Shown here in pieces: positions 23,715 to 35,546 of a DNA stretch of 64,000 bases. The translations under genes were made by a program, and so were the position numbers. Each line of letters begins with the position of its first letter. Position 1 is the first letter of the stretch. This DNA comes from Hemileia vastatrix (taxonomy: Eukaryota > Basidiomycota > Pucciniomycetes > Pucciniales > Zaghouaniaceae). The notes beneath the pieces are model-generated. The model had not been told where the DNA came from and did not search any database. It was given only the letters and a program-made list of their open reading frames with translations. The DNA lies in the NCBI GenBank assembly GCA_030280995.1, contig JASXTE010000163.1, forward strand, positions 1 through 64,000. Direction: 5' to 3'.

Positions 23715-26626
23715 CTAATAACGAGCAGAACCTCCTCCACCGCCTCTTGTAGCTAAGACTCCAACCAAGACTGCTACTCCCAAGAAACCGATAGCAGCAG
23801 GTAGAGCCAAATCCTTAGGAATGACTCCCATGATCAATTCCTCCTCTTTCTTCTTACTATTTCCATTGGCTTCCGATACCGATCTCTTATGTTTCCTAGC
23901 CAAAGATTTCATAGCTTCATCACCACCGACCAAAGCTTCATCATCTTTCTCTTCTTCTTCTTTGACAGATTGTAGTTGAGCTTCGACTGCATCTCTCTGT
24001 TTCTTCTTGTTTGCATTTTGATTGTTCAAAGAGATTTGAGCGTTTGACAATTCGGTTTGATTTCTAGCTGAAACCTCTTCCCAGGTTCTACCTCCTTGTA
24101 AAAGGACCACCACTCTATCTTTACCTTGTTTACGAGCCACTTTAACAGCATCGTTGACATCTCCATCTGCAGTGATCAAAACCAAATCGTCATCATCATC
24201 TGTGTAAGCCAAATTAAAATCGTTTGGATCAGCAATGACTTGATTCGAAGTAGAAGGTGATGATGTCGATGAAGGTTCGGCCTCTTCTCCATTCGTCGTT
24301 GGTTGAGGTTGAGGAGTTGGGAGAGTGGGAGAATCAAAGAAAGGATCTCCAGATAACTTGATGCAGATGATCTCTTTGATGGTTTCGTAAGAGTCATATC
24401 TAGCTTGGAATCTATGGGTTCTACCACTTGGAGTGACGAATTTGAATAGATAAGTTCCATCATCGACTTCTGCAACTGCAGCTGCTTCTTTTTCCAACTG
24501 TCTTCCGAATCCAACTCCAGAAGCTCCGTCGTCCATGTTGGTACCTTCCGACTGCCGAAGCAGAATCGTTTGGATGAAGATCAGAAGATAGATCAGCAGT
24601 GGAGCCGAAACGGTTTGAAGAGGGAGCTCCCGAAGGTGAGCCAATATCTCCAACTCCTTCGGACATTGGTCGATGAGATCCAGAGATTGCAGATTCCGTA
24701 TCTTCTCCTCCTCCAGTTGCCGAGTTGGTTTGACCAAAAGAGTTCCAGAATCTGTTCCACATTGGTCCTCCTCCTCCAGATCCATCTCCTTGATCGTCGT
24801 TCATGCTGTTGATCTGTTCCAGGGTAGCGTAGGTGAGCTTGAGTACGTCTACGACTCCTACCAATCTTGAATCAACGTCGACGACTGGAAGATTGAGATA
24901 ACGTCCGTCTGAATCGAAAGAGAAAGTGAAGAAAGTAGGATGAATGTTAGTGAATGCAACGTCTTCGATCGATTAAAAATCGTCAATCTCTCTCTCCCTC
25001 TACTCACCATGCATCTTTCTCAAAGCCTCTTGGATACTCAAAGAAGGAGGAGCAGTATCCGGATGAGGAGTCATCACTCTGACTACCGAACAAGTCTTTG
25101 GATCCAAACCAGCAGCAATGACTCTCAAAACGACATCTTTCGAAGTGAAGATACCAGCAATTTTCCCAGATACGACTCCACCACCACCAATTTGACCTTG
25201 ACCAGGACCACCAGATTCCATAACACAAACAGCGGTAGTGTGATGCTCCTTCATCATTTTAGCAGCTTCTCTAACAGTAGTTCTAACTCCAACTGTACAA
25301 GGTAAAGTTCTAGAATCCAAAATCGTGGTTAAATCTGGAATAGACATCTTTTGTCTCAAAGCTTCCACGTAGGCCAACATTGGGTTTTGAGCAATCCCTC
25401 CACCTGCTGGACCTGCTGCTCCCCATTCGGATTGAACTCCTTCCAAAGCATTGTAGAGTTTTTGAGAAGATCCGTGAGCTCTTTCCAATTTCTCCAAGGC
25501 TTCGTAGAATACTTTGGCAATGTCTAATAAACCTACTACATCACCTTCTTCGTTGCAGACTGGCAAATGTCTGAAACCTCTTGTAACCATAGTGTTGAGA
25601 GCTTCGGTTGCCGAAGTGGTATCACGAGTGACCATTGGAGAACGGGTCATGATGGCACTGACTGGAGTGTTACGTGCATCGAGACCAGCGGCAACGACCT
25701 GTAGAGAGTGCCGAAGAAGATGAACAAGAACATTTGTGAGCTTCTTATTCTTTTGGCATTCACTTACGCAGAGCAGTCGGAGAACTATGAAGCTTTCTGA
25801 TAGTCGAGAGGAATGAGAAAGATGATCTTCCTTTGATCGCTCCTACGACATCTGCTCTGCAATGAAACCTCCATTTCTCGATTGTATCCTACTCTTGCCA
25901 CCATATTCTTATCTATCCCTCCATTTCTCTTCCATCGACTATCTACTCATCCAAGACTCACTCTAAAAGCCAAATCCTTCGCAGTAAAGATCCCAGCCAA
26001 ATGTTCGTCGTCGTCCACGACCAAGACGCAATCGGTCCTCTTTGCTGCACATAGTTGAGAAGCATCTGCCACGCTGATGGTCTGAGGGACAGTCAAGGCA
26101 GGTAAAGGTCTCAAAGCAGAGACAGTACCTGCAGCCAGAGTTGGACGAGAGGGTTTCCTAGTACGTCGAGTAGTTGGAGTCGAAGGCTTTCCTGATTTCC
26201 TTTGGAGTTCTGTTTCGATCTTTTTGCGAATTGCCTTACAAATTGATGGAAAGTAGAGGAGAAGTAGAGGAGAGAGAACATTGAGAAAAGGAGAAAGAAT
26301 GAGCATGAGCATCAGACAGAAAGCTGCTTTTGATTGAATGTATGCCCCTTCCACTGAGATCTTTTCGCTTGGTTCTAAGAGTTTCTTTGTTCCATCTCTA
26401 ACCAATCATCGTATGCCATCTCTGACGAGATGTTTGAGGAATGCAGTCGAGTCGGATCAAGTCGCAGCTTGGACCCAACTCTTCTCTATCTTGTTAATCT
26501 TGACTGGCTACTCACCTCATCCTTCTTGCTCTGTCTTTTCCTCGTGTCTGTAGCGTCTACACTGCTTGAGTTTGCAGTTCCATTGCTTCCCCCGAGAGGC
26601 GAGTTACGATAAGAGGTAGAACTCAT
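23715..26626 (-). CDS. Four-CBS plus PB1 domain membrane protein (S. pombe Mug70-like)
   Basis: From the ATG at 26626 a basic linker (TRRTRKPSRPTLAAGTV) leads to CBS repeats. CBS1 contains CVLVVDDDEHLAGIFTAKDL, CBS2 FRHLPVCNEEGDVVGLLDIA, CBS3 TAVCVMESGG and GIFTSKDVVLRV, and CBS4 RYLNLPVVDVDSRLVGVVDV. A PB1 domain follows (YLFKFVTPSGRTHRF, then DDDLVLITADGDVNDAV). A single C-terminal membrane anchor (LALPAAIGFLGVAVLVGVLA) ends the protein. CBS pairs usually bind adenine nucleotides and PB1 mediates pairing with other PB1 proteins; the role of this fungal family is not well established. Two frames overlap at about 24540-24610. An intron running from a GTTTCG donor to a GGAAG acceptor (about 70 nt) would join them, but its donor is weak. 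The gene is divergent from the F-box gene at 26855. Confidence 0.85.
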
Positions 26627-26854
26627 TCCAAAAACTTAATATTGTCTGTTGTTTTTGTCTTGCAAGTAGAGAAATTTGTGCAACAACGTCCAAGATGATT
26701 GAGCTTTCCGTTTCTATCTATCCAGATCTTGAGATCTTGATCTTTTCTCTTTAGAAAGCTATCAACAATCAAGTTCCCGTTGAAAGCGTTGGGTAGAAGT
26801 TGTGGAAAGTTGGCAACCAACAATTCGAACATCAACACTCTTCGCTCTAGCGAA

Positions 26855-28638
26855 ATGATAACCTCTACTCCTTCTGAACAATCTAACATCCTCAAAGCTT
26901 TACCTCAAGAGCTATTTGTTCAGATTTTCAGCCTTTTGGACTTCAAATCTCTCATCCAACTGGAGTCAACGTCGAGATCCTTTCTGGACTTCGTTACCTT
27001 CCATCAAGACCTAATTTGGCAGCGAGCCACTCTGGAAACAATACCTTCAGAAACAGGCTCAGCTTATGATTCGAGTGGTCAAAATTGGTCTTCGGATCTG
27101 TCCTTGGAGGATATTCTTGCATCGAAGCAAGATCTGACCGAAGTAAAGGATGATCAGCCTTCGTATTGGAATGGGGTCACTTCTTGGAAAGAGCTTTGTG
27201 AGTTTTGCCTCTAGACTTCGAGATGAATCGTTTAGCTGACATTTGATCTTTCATCTTACCTCCCTACTACTTCGCAGGCAAGAAGCAAATCCTCCTATCC
27301 AAGAACTGGGCTTCATCCGAACCCGATCTTCAAATCAATCACAACGATCCCCAAGGTTTGGATCCAAATTATGAAACCTGGAGATTCAGAAACGATTTCA
27401 AAAGGAGAATCGTCATCTTGACAACGGCTACTGGACCTGAGATCGAATTGAAAGTGTCAGACATGGACGATCTGCAAAAAGAACTCTGGTCAATCGAATC
27501 CACTCCGTTCACTCATTTGGAATATGATGATGGTTATTTCGTTAGGGATGTTGAATATAACAGGCTGGAAATCTGGAAAGCGAAAGACTTGGACGAGAAA
27601 GATGAGAGCAAGAGAGGACATTTCAGAAAGATCTCAACTTTACACCACGAAGAAATGACTCGAGGATTTCATTTAAGATACCCTCACCTATCAGTCGTTT
27701 CTCCAGAAGGATTCGTTTGGGTTTATGACGTTTCTATGCAACCTGTTGAATTGATTAGAAAGATTGAAACTCCAAAAGGAGCTATCGGGCATCTTGATCA
27801 AAATGATGAAGTGGTCATGCCTTCACTAGGTAGCAGAGGTTACACAATATACGAAAAGGCAACTGGAAAATTGATAGGCTCAATCAATCCATCAGACTTC
27901 TCAAAAGAGTTTCGTCAAAACAATATATTCCACATTTCTCATCAAGAAAGCATTAGATCGTTGGAAGATTCGATTCAGATTCCCTTGAAACTTTCTCAAG
28001 GTCCGATACCTTTAGAAGATAGATCAAGCCATCAGGATGTAGAACTTCTGAGTCATCTGTTTTTACCAGAGGATCCACTCTCATTTGATTATCATTGGGG
28101 AGCTGGAATGATCTCTGGGAATCATATGGTTGGGATTTCTAAAAGAGGTAGAGTGGTGATTTGCTCTGATTGGAAAGGTCTTCTCCAAGAAGGAGGTCAA
28201 GAAAATCAAGAAAAACTGTTGAAATGTATGGCATTGATCGAACTTGGACCAATGCTGGAAGACGCTTTCGAAGCTGGTGGTTGGTTAAGTATCGGTTATG
28301 GTAGAGTCGTTTTTGAAGTTCGGTGAGTAGTGTTCTTCTTGGATTTCATTCATGGCCTCCTCGTCTCAATTTCCATTACTGTTCAAATATGCTTGCTTAC
28401 TTCTCTGACAATGTTTGCCTCCTATATCTTTTCATTTCAAAGTCGAAGGATCTACATCTTTCCCTTGCCCGAATTCAATTCTCTACCGTCGACAGAAGAC
28501 GATCAACTACCAATCCACGCTATAAGAGTAACAGTTGATCCAATAGGATGGAGATCTGTTTCTTTCATGAAGCTTTTCGAAACTGGGATCCTGTTCACAA
28601 CTGAAAGAAGTACTCCTTATGCGACAATTACTTTCTAG
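26855..28638 (+). CDS. F-box protein with beta-propeller-like C-terminal region
   Basis: Exons 26855-27197, 27278-28322 and about 28449-28638 join in frame with GTGAGT donors. The N-terminus holds a clear F-box (LKALPQELFVQIFSLLDFKS and LIQLESTSRSF). The rest alternates short strands such as LSVVSPEGFVWVYDV, GHLDQNDEVVMPSLGSRGY and HMVGISKRGRVVICS, which resembles a divergent propeller. The protein would be a substrate receptor of an SCF ubiquitin ligase via Skp1; the substrate cannot be told. I chose the Met at 26855 (MITSTPSEQ) because upstream sequence in the same frame looks non-coding. The gene looks intact, unlike the F-box/LRR gene at 17.6 kb. An F-box match by eye is less certain than by profile. 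Confidence 0.75.
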
Positions 28639-29174
28639 CTACACCAATCCCTTCATTTGCTGACTCGGCATCGAACACCTCTCTCCCTCTGCTCATCCGT
28701 AACTGTCGTCTTTCTCGATCGCACCCTGAAAGCTGATTCTTTCACTTGGAAATTTGAAAAAGAAAATGGAAATTACATTTGAGATTGAAAGATCTGAAGA
28801 AGCGACGAGAGAGAGAGACTTTTGATTATGGTTTTGTGATTTGTATAGATAGCAGAGAGCAGAGAACCGAGAACAGATTGTCAATTGAAACAAATAGTGA
28901 ATATTTATATGTCAGAGACCTTTGATAGAGAACGAGACTGGGAAAATGAGAGTAGATTTGAGAGAGAGCAGAAGCAGAGACGAGAACAGAGTTGAGAGAA
29001 AAGAAAAACAAAGCAATTCGTCAAGAGATCTTTAGAAGAGGGTTGATTAGAAATGTTAATTAAAGAAAGAGATTGAAGAAGTATAAAAGTAAAGAGAAAA
29101 AGTCCAATGTTGTTGTTATTTTAATAATAATAGATTCAGTCCTATGTCATCCCAATTCATAAAAGGCATCTCCT
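28639..29174. other. Convergent 3' intergenic region
   Basis: This 536-bp region lies between two converging 3' ends. The part next to 29175 is purine-rich then AT-rich (ttaataataatag near 29120), suggesting polyadenylation signals. No gene was recognised. Confidence 0.5.
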
Positions 29175-30202
29175 TTAAACCAATTGAAGGGTATAGTTGG
29201 TGAATTCTGGACTACCATTATGTAAACCAGCAGCAGGAGCCTTTAAATCTCCAGGGTAGAAATCCCATTCAGCATCTTTATCATCGTCAGGTAAACCACC
29301 TTTCTTTGAAGTGTTTCCCAAGTATTTCAAAGTACTCTTTTGACCATCGACGGTCAATTTGAAGAATTGTAACAATTGACCTGAATCATCTGAATAAGTG
29401 CACTTTTCGTTTGAAATGTAAGTCGTATCACCCAAGACACTTCTGCGAGTAAGACAGTGGTGTGGAGAAGATTCGGCAGACACATGACCATAGTAAACAT
29501 CCTTTCCACTAGCAGTCTTCTTGTGAGCTGGATAACCCATGAAGGAATCGTTGGTACCTTTGTTGGATTTACATGCAGAGAAGAAGAATTGTTGTCCTTG
29601 GACTTGAGTGTTGGATACTAGGACTTTTGGATTGGAACCATCGTCTTGAGGGTTCTCTCCTTGGTCTCTCAATGCATCTGCTTCTCTGTATTGAGTGAAG
29701 GCGGCGTTACGTTTCTTTCCTCCGTCGATCAACTGGGAAAGGAAGAGGTAGAGAAGAGGGGCGAAGAGGTGTCAGCACGGAAAAGGGGGAGAGAACAACA
29801 TGGCAACGGTTTTCGAGGTCCGACGGTTCCTCCCCTTTCTGATCTGGACATGTCGAGGATTCAAGATAGATCTGAATAGCAGACATCCATTCAACGTATT
29901 GAATGATATCCAATCACATTTCGAGAGGCAGGATGCTAGACGTCTGCTTGCTGGATCCATCTCATCCCATCCCGTCCATCAACCAACTCTAATCTCCACC
30001 CGAGATGTTCTCTGTCATTGTATCCATCCAACATCTCTGATCCATTCGCGATCTATTAATCAATACTCACTTGTAAAGTACCAGTAGCAACCTTTTGACA
30101 CGAGAGTAAACCGATGTCTCTTTCATCCAAAGTGGAAGATGGAGCAGCTTGAACTGAAAGTAGACTTGCAACCAAAGCGATCAAAGAGGTCGAGAACTTC
30201 AT
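29175..30202 (-). CDS. Small secreted protein of unknown function
   Basis: The ATG at 30202 begins a good signal peptide (MKFSTSLIALVASLLSVQAA). Exon 1 (30202-30071) joins through an unusually long intron (30070-29733, 338 nt) to exon 2 (29732-29175), giving about 229 residues. The mature part has about four cysteines (LLSCQKV, SACKSN, HCLTRR, EKCTYS) and N-glycosylation sites (NTSKKG, NYTLQ). Strand-rich stretches such as QFFKLTVDG and LKYLGN suggest a small beta-domain. No family was recognised. Candidates are a cell-wall, lectin-like or effector-type protein, but nothing in the sequence decides between them. No frame problem was seen. Confidence 0.7.
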
Positions 30203-31191
30203 TCTGGTGTGAGATAAGAGTGCTTGGTTTGAGATGATTGGAGTGAAGGTAAAGAAAGAGTGTGAGGGAAAAGGCAAGAGAGTTCCAGTTGTTGGGGCCT
30301 CTTATAGCTTTTCTTGAGGTTGCTAGGGAAGACGATCCGAGAAAGGGACGAGAGGGGTCTGGTGATCTGTTTTGAGTGGCTGTGATGTCTTGTAATTCTT
30401 ATTGTTCTAGAATTCAGAATGAAAATGCAGAGCTTTTAGAGATGGAGGAGAGAGTGGGATAGGGGAAAAGGAAGTGAAGGTTGGACCAACTTTCTCTTTC
30501 GAGAAGGCAAGAAGCTACTAGTGCTGAACGCTGCATCCGAACGTCAATCAATCCGCATGTATGCAGCTCTTGGTTTCCTTCTTTCTTCTCCCGAAAATGT
30601 ATTTTTGACATCTCGGAAAGGTTTCCATCTCTTCTTGACGTCACATCACGCAGCCCTGGAGCCTTCGAGGCAACCCTCCTTCAAGCTATTCTAGGCCTGC
30701 CACACTCGTTTGCTCCACGCCGGATCGCGTCTAGACCGTGTTTTTTGATTGAGAAACATTGTAGATTTGATTGCAGAATTGAAGATTTAGAGGAACAAGG
30801 AAAGAGGTGGAGACGTAATACTCGAGAATGAAGGAGAGAGACTTTCAAAGTCTACGAAAGACCATCGTCGTCGTCGTCGAGCCTTTTTGACCTCCCTGAG
30901 AAGAATTGAGAGACGAAATAGAATGTAGATCAAGATGTGCGAGAGGAAAGAGAGGAGTTTCAGTCAGGAAAGTCGAAAGAAAGAAAATGAGATGATTTCT
31001 CATTCAACGAAAGCCTTTCTAAACTCACGAAGAAAAGCTTGGAGTGGGAACAACAGTCTCTATCTCAAAGTCTGGCATCGAGTTCAAGAAATCAAAAGTG
31101 ATTCGAATAGTACCAAGAGAGGATGGAGAGGTGAAAGTTAGAGAAAAAAGGAACGTCAACGCTCAAAGTCTACTGGTAAAGCGAAAGCGAC
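30203..31191. other. Intergenic region with no recognised gene
   Basis: Almost 1 kb lies between the secreted-protein start and the EFM4-like 3' end. Open frames on both strands are under 125 codons and lack recognisable motifs. The 5' part should contain the promoter of the secreted protein. A conserved C-terminal exon of the EFM4-like gene could lie in 31020-31190 but could not be placed. Confidence 0.4.
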
Positions 31192-32424
31192 CTAGTCTCT
31201 TGAAGAGAGTACATTTCGAAACGAACCTTTCGTATCTGTGAACATTTGACTCAGTTCCTTTTCTGTGAAGTTGCAGCTTGTGATGATGAATAGACCTTCC
31301 TTGGATCGAGTCAACCTCTTGACAGCTTTCAGATAGTTTGGGATCGAGTTTTCTAGGGAAGAAAGTGCAATCTGGAGGAGGGATGGAAAAAAACATTTGG
31401 AAAAAGAAAATCGGTCCAAAAATTAGGTATCGATGGGGTAAGAAAGAGTTAAAAGCGGCGAGCCTAAGAGTCAAGAGTCTCAAGGCTTCTGAACTCTTTC
31501 GTTTTTCTTGAAGCCTGTCATTGTCACAACTCACAGCATCTAAAGTTCCTTTATCACAAACCAGATCCCACCCTTCCTCTCGCCCACTTTCTCTTTCTCA
31601 TTCAAAGACTCCATCGATGATTTCCTAACCTGTTCAACTTGATCTTCTTGCATCAAATCCGATACTTGGAACCTAACGTTTTCGCACCCATTACCTCTTT
31701 TGAGAGAGATCTCCTTTGCCAAGTCTATTGAAAGCTTCGAATAATCTATTCCTAAACAATATTGAGGTTTCGTAAGAGATGCATTACTGGACGCTTTCGT
31801 GGTTGAGGTTTTGGTTTCTTCGGTCTCTGTGTCTTCTTCCTGATCTTCGTTTTCATCATCACTTTCTTCTTCCGATTCTTCATCATCTTCATCAGGCGAT
31901 CTAGATCCCAAAATTGAGAACAAAAGATGTCCATTTCCACATCCCAGATCCAGGACTCTACACGGCTTTTCTGAAGGATTGTAAAGCGTCGGCAGTTTTT
32001 GAGAGAGATACTTCTTCATTCTCTTTACTGAAGAGTCTCCAAACCTTTGAGCGATGTTTTAGAGAAGATCCGAAAGCAAGATCAGCAATTTCATAAGGTG
32101 AAAGAGGGCTGCCTTCACAGAGCGTAAGTGATTTTGCTCGAAAAGTATATTCACCAGACTTCACCCTCATCTCCAATCTCCGAGTAAGCCTGAACTTCTC
32201 GCTGATAGGACAGAGTCCCAGTGCTCTTTTGTACCCAACTTAGCTGTAAGAGGAGAGAAGGAAATTCATAGAGTGAAGTTGGTGAACGAAGTGGAAGAAG
32301 AGTGAGACTTCTGGACAGCTCGAGCTTGGACAGATCTTGTTCTCGTCGATGATGCATGAGATGACTTACACTGAGGCAAAGCTTGAATTGGAGTTGATGT
32401 GCTAGTCGAAACTGTAGAATCCAT
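31192..32424 (-). pseudogene. EFM4: EF1A lysine methyltransferase (Efm4/METTL10-like) with two frame changes
   Basis: The family methylates a lysine of translation elongation factor 1A. The ATG at 32424 starts exon 1, which splices in frame to SKLGTKEHWDSV, the family opening. The reading frame must then change within a CC pair near 32212 to continue as YQREVQAYSEIGDEGEVW. The next exon gives FGDSSVKRM and the SAM-binding motif RVLDLGCGNGHLL, with an acidic insert (about 32 residues) before CLGIDYS. A second frame change, in a G-run near 31571, is needed to reach WDLVCDKGTLDA, the catalytic signature. The last identified exon continues IALSSLENSIPNYL. Both shifts lie between family motifs that abut directly, so introns cannot explain them. 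The gene is either broken or carries two consensus errors. The 3' end is uncertain. Confidence 0.75.
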
Positions 32425-32526
32425 TTGGAAGGCAATTTTGAAGAGAAGCAGAATGGGGAAGAAGAGAAAAGCAAAAATTCCTTTGAAGAACAACACACTC
32501 ATCTCAAACTCAATCAAATCATCAGA
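32425..32526. promoter_or_regulatory. Shared divergent promoter (EFM4-like / SLX9)
   Basis: 102 bp separates the outward-facing start codons of two genes for translation and ribosome assembly. It is purine-rich on the plus strand; no element was identified. Confidence 0.5.
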
Positions 32527-33474
32527 ATGGTAAGTAAAAAGCTTGTATTGATCAGCAACCAAGTGAGAAACACTTATATTGAGAATCATCGACTCATTCT
32601 CTCCCAACTTCGCAGGGAAAGACGTCGACTCTTCCAGGCAGAGGAGCCAAAAAATCCACTTCTTCTCTTTCGAAATCGACTCCAACGAAAGCCACTCATT
32701 CCAAAAACAATGAATCTACAGTGAAAAAGGCAATCAAATTAGAAACCAAAAGGAATTCAATCCAGAAAAAGACTCAAGATTCAAATCCAACTTCCAACAA
32801 TCTCAATCGTCATTCTTCAGCTTCCATCAACAACAAAGGTACCCTCTTTCGGTCCGGGTTGGGTCAATACTTTACCTCCTACAAACCTCAGCAAATCAAG
32901 TTTGAGGAGATTAAAGAGGAAAGGTAGAGAACAATTGGCTGGAAATAAAGAAGGTTTGAAAGATATTGAAGAAGCTATCGATTTGGTACAGGATGGAGAG
33001 GATGATTCGGGAGAAGGAGATGGATCTAATGAGAAAGATGGAAAGAATGTTGAGGCAAAAACGAGTGGCAGTTCGAAGGTTGGAGCGAAGAAGAGGAAAC
33101 AAGTTCTGTGAGTTGGTTCGAAGTTCAGGTCTCCAGTCCTAGCTCTGCTTCCACAGACAAAGAGGCGAGACAGCAAACTCGCCTTGAAAATGAGCAAAAC
33201 ATTCTTTCTCTATCAAGTTGAATCGAAAATGAAGAGCATTCTTAGGAGAAACAGAGCCACCCAATCTCTTACTGACTTGCTCTCATCCTCTCTCTTTCTC
33301 TCTCAAAGCTCTCAAGAACTTCTACGTCAACCATCAATCCTCAAAGATCCATCTTTCTCTTCAAACCCTTTTCAAGCCCTCAGACAACACGCGAGGAACA
33401 CTCTGACCTTCGACGGTCCCGTCGAGAAACTCGCTTCTAAAAAGAAGAGGAATCCAAACGACATGGAATTGTGA
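32527..33474 (+). CDS. SLX9: Ribosome biogenesis protein Slx9-like
   Basis: Slx9 helps process ITS1 and export pre-40S particles. The first exon is only the ATG (32527-32529, followed directly by GTAAGT). It splices to GKTSTLPGRGAKKS, which recalls the MGK start of the family. The central motif LSKSSLRRLKRKGREQLAG and the C-terminal SILKDPSFSSNPFQALRQHA followed by RNTL are the two family signatures. The frame from the start and the frame of the central motif differ, so one change is needed between about 32700 and 32840. A further intron (donor near 33110, acceptor near 33220) leads to the last exon, whose 5' edge I could not fix. The gene is a small basic protein divergent from EFM4. It may be intact apart from a one-base consensus problem. 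Confidence 0.68.
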
Positions 33475-33886
33475 GATCCTTTTCGAGGACTTCAGAATGT
33501 TTTCCTTCTTCTAGCTTCTTCTTCCAAACCTTGAAATGGTAGTTCAATGATCGCTGTTCCAGCTGAGCTTCTTCAAAAGAGACAAGTCTGCAGTCTAGGT
33601 CATTCTCTTCTTTTCACTTTTGCTCTCCCTCCTTCTCTCGTCTTCAATCTGTACTTCTATCGCATTTCAAAATCCATCATAATCATTCAGTCACTTCAAA
33701 ATAAGCCTCAAATTGGTCAGATTGACTGGTTCTCTCATTCGTGCTGCGCCCTCGAGAAGAGAATACAAGATTCATTGCAGCCATAATAGCGATATGATGA
33801 GCAATCCTTAAGGAATAAGATTCAGTTTATTGAGTATTTAGAAAGTAATCGAGAATGACATAGAAGAAAGAGTAAATCGAAAGTCC
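33475..33886. other. Convergent 3' intergenic region
   Basis: 412 bp between the 3' ends of SLX9 and a secreted-protein gene, with no recognised gene. Confidence 0.45.
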
Positions 33887-34817
33887 TCAAACGAAAGATT
33901 CACATTTGGCTGGACCAAAGATTGTGAAGTTGGAAACGAAATGAACTCCTTCTACGTCCTTGAAGACCAAAGGCTCATTCTTGGAAGATTGTTTCAGAAT
34001 CTTTGGGTAAAGAGTGATGTCGGCTGGAAAAGAGAGAGGGAAGAGGGAGAGAGAGAGATTTGTTTAGATCTTTGCGTCGACTTTGAAAAGCTCGACTCGC
34101 TCTTGATCCTCACCTAACAAGTATTCAAAATCAGAGTTCTCGTATTGATGTCTTCCACAAAGTAAACCATCAGCAAACCAAGGTCCATTCTGAACCTTTC
34201 CGAAGTCAGTCCTACCCTTTTTCTCATCTGATAACCTGACGTTGGTGATGTTCATATAATTCTTGACACTGTAATCATAAGTTTCAGCTTTCGATGAATC
34301 CTTAGGTCTAATGATTTCAAAAGTATCATGAAGACCAAAAGCTAACCAACCGAAAAGAGCAGCGATGAAATTATTTACGAAGATATGAGATTTATAAGTG
34401 AATGCCACATCGTTGTCTTCTAACCTTTTGATCCCTGGGATTTCTAATTTCGATTCTTCATTGTTTAAAATTTGTAATCCTGGAGGTCCATTCATACTTT
34501 GATGTCCAGCTTCCAAAATTACTTTCACCCGTTTCATCTGGATTCTTTTCCAAAATTGAATCCCGATATTTCGATGGGAGGATTTCTTTGACTGTAGACT
34601 CTGGTAAGTCTAGACGATAGAATGAAACATTGTAGACTCCAATTACGAAGGCTGATGGTGAATTCGATGATGGTAAGGAGTTATTGATGATGGAAGAGAT
34701 TGAAGAAGACTCAGAGGGTGAAAGTGCAGTCGTGCCATCAGTGGATGAGGCAAAGGCAGAAGAGAGCAGAGAAAGAGAGAGACTTAGAAGTGGGAAAGAG
34801 TGTGTGTTAAACTTCAT
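33887..34817 (-). pseudogene. Secreted protein of unknown family, frame-changed in exon 1
   Basis: The ATG at 34817 gives a signal peptide (MKFNTHSFPLLSLSLSLLSS) and a Ser-rich linker. The segment GVYNVSFYRLDLPE then runs to KNPDET. At 34528-34530 (three C on the plus strand, GGG in the gene) the frame must change to continue as VKVILEAGHQSMNGPPGLQI. Removing one G restores a smooth join, so this looks like a one-base insertion. The body includes HIFVNNFIAALFGWLAFGLH and NYMNITNVRL. An intron with donor near 34113 leads to a last exon ending PAKCESFV. About 260 residues are expected. The overall look recalls small single-domain secreted or lipocalin-like proteins, but no family is assigned. 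It may be inactivated or simply carry a homopolymer error. Confidence 0.6.
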
Positions 34818-34937
34818 CTTGAGGTCAGTATAGTCGAAGAAGAAGAATGAGAAAGATACAAAACACAATGTTTCCTGTTGCGAAGATTCGAGAGTTTCCG
34901 CAGGACACGGGTAGAGAACCAAGTTGACGAACGACGT

Positions 34938-35546
34938 TGTGGGATTCTACATATCCACATGGTCGTTCTCTCTTAGGTTTCTTTGTCGCTGTCGCCGCCT
35001 AGTCGCTCCGAGTCCTTTTGTCTCCGCCTCTCTTTGTCTCTTTGTCGTGTCACTCTCTAGTCGCTACCGTGCCCACGTTCCCCTATAAATCTTTGTCGTA
35101 GATAAAGAACAATGATGACTTTGTTCTTTACTCTTCTCCTTGTTCTCTGCTTCTTCTTTATACTCGATACTCTCTTTGTCTCAATGCCTCGCTGGCGCTC
35201 CCCTTGTTCGCTCTATCAAGTCTATAAGAAGCAGGTCTTTTTCTTAGATGTAAACAGATAACTATCAACTCTCTCTCTCTCGAATCGTATACTTTCAGTC
35301 TCTTACCAACACTCAAAGCTCCATTCGAGATCTCAAGCTTATATCAGGCATATCAGCTTTCTTCAAGTCATCTTTCACATCTGCAGATCAATCGTTACTC
35401 GTATCAATCTTCTACTCTATCTCTTTCTCTTTCTAGATCGATCAAGTCTATACATACTTGTTAGCTCGTAAGTATAGACCTTCGATCTCTCTCCCATCAG
35501 AACCTCATCGGCGCTCTCGGTTCGGGGCGCTAAGAACCTCCCGACA
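34938..35546 (+). mobile_element. Probable solo LTR of a retrotransposon
   Basis: The block starts TGTGGGATTC and ends CTCCCGACA. The ends are an imperfect inverted repeat of the usual TG...CA kind (TGTGGG against the complement TGTCGGG). ACGT lies immediately outside both ends (34934-34937 and 35547-35550), as a short target-site duplication would. Inside are a TATA-like box (CCTATAAAT near 35090), then CT-rich sequence with no open frame, as expected of a U3-R-U5 structure. No gag or pol sequence is next to it. GC-richer runs (gtcgctgtcgccgcc near 35000) differ from the neighbours. About 609 bp fits a fungal LTR. The downstream tggtatgag is only vaguely like a primer-binding site. Confidence 0.55.

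Noticed and set aside
24460..24785. Overlapping frames in the CBS/PB1 gene as another frameshift
   Set aside because: A roughly 70-nt intron can join them, although its donor is weak, so I did not count it as broken.
29733..30070. Separate small genes inside the long intron of the secreted protein
   Set aside because: Open frames here have no motifs and lie between clear splice sites.
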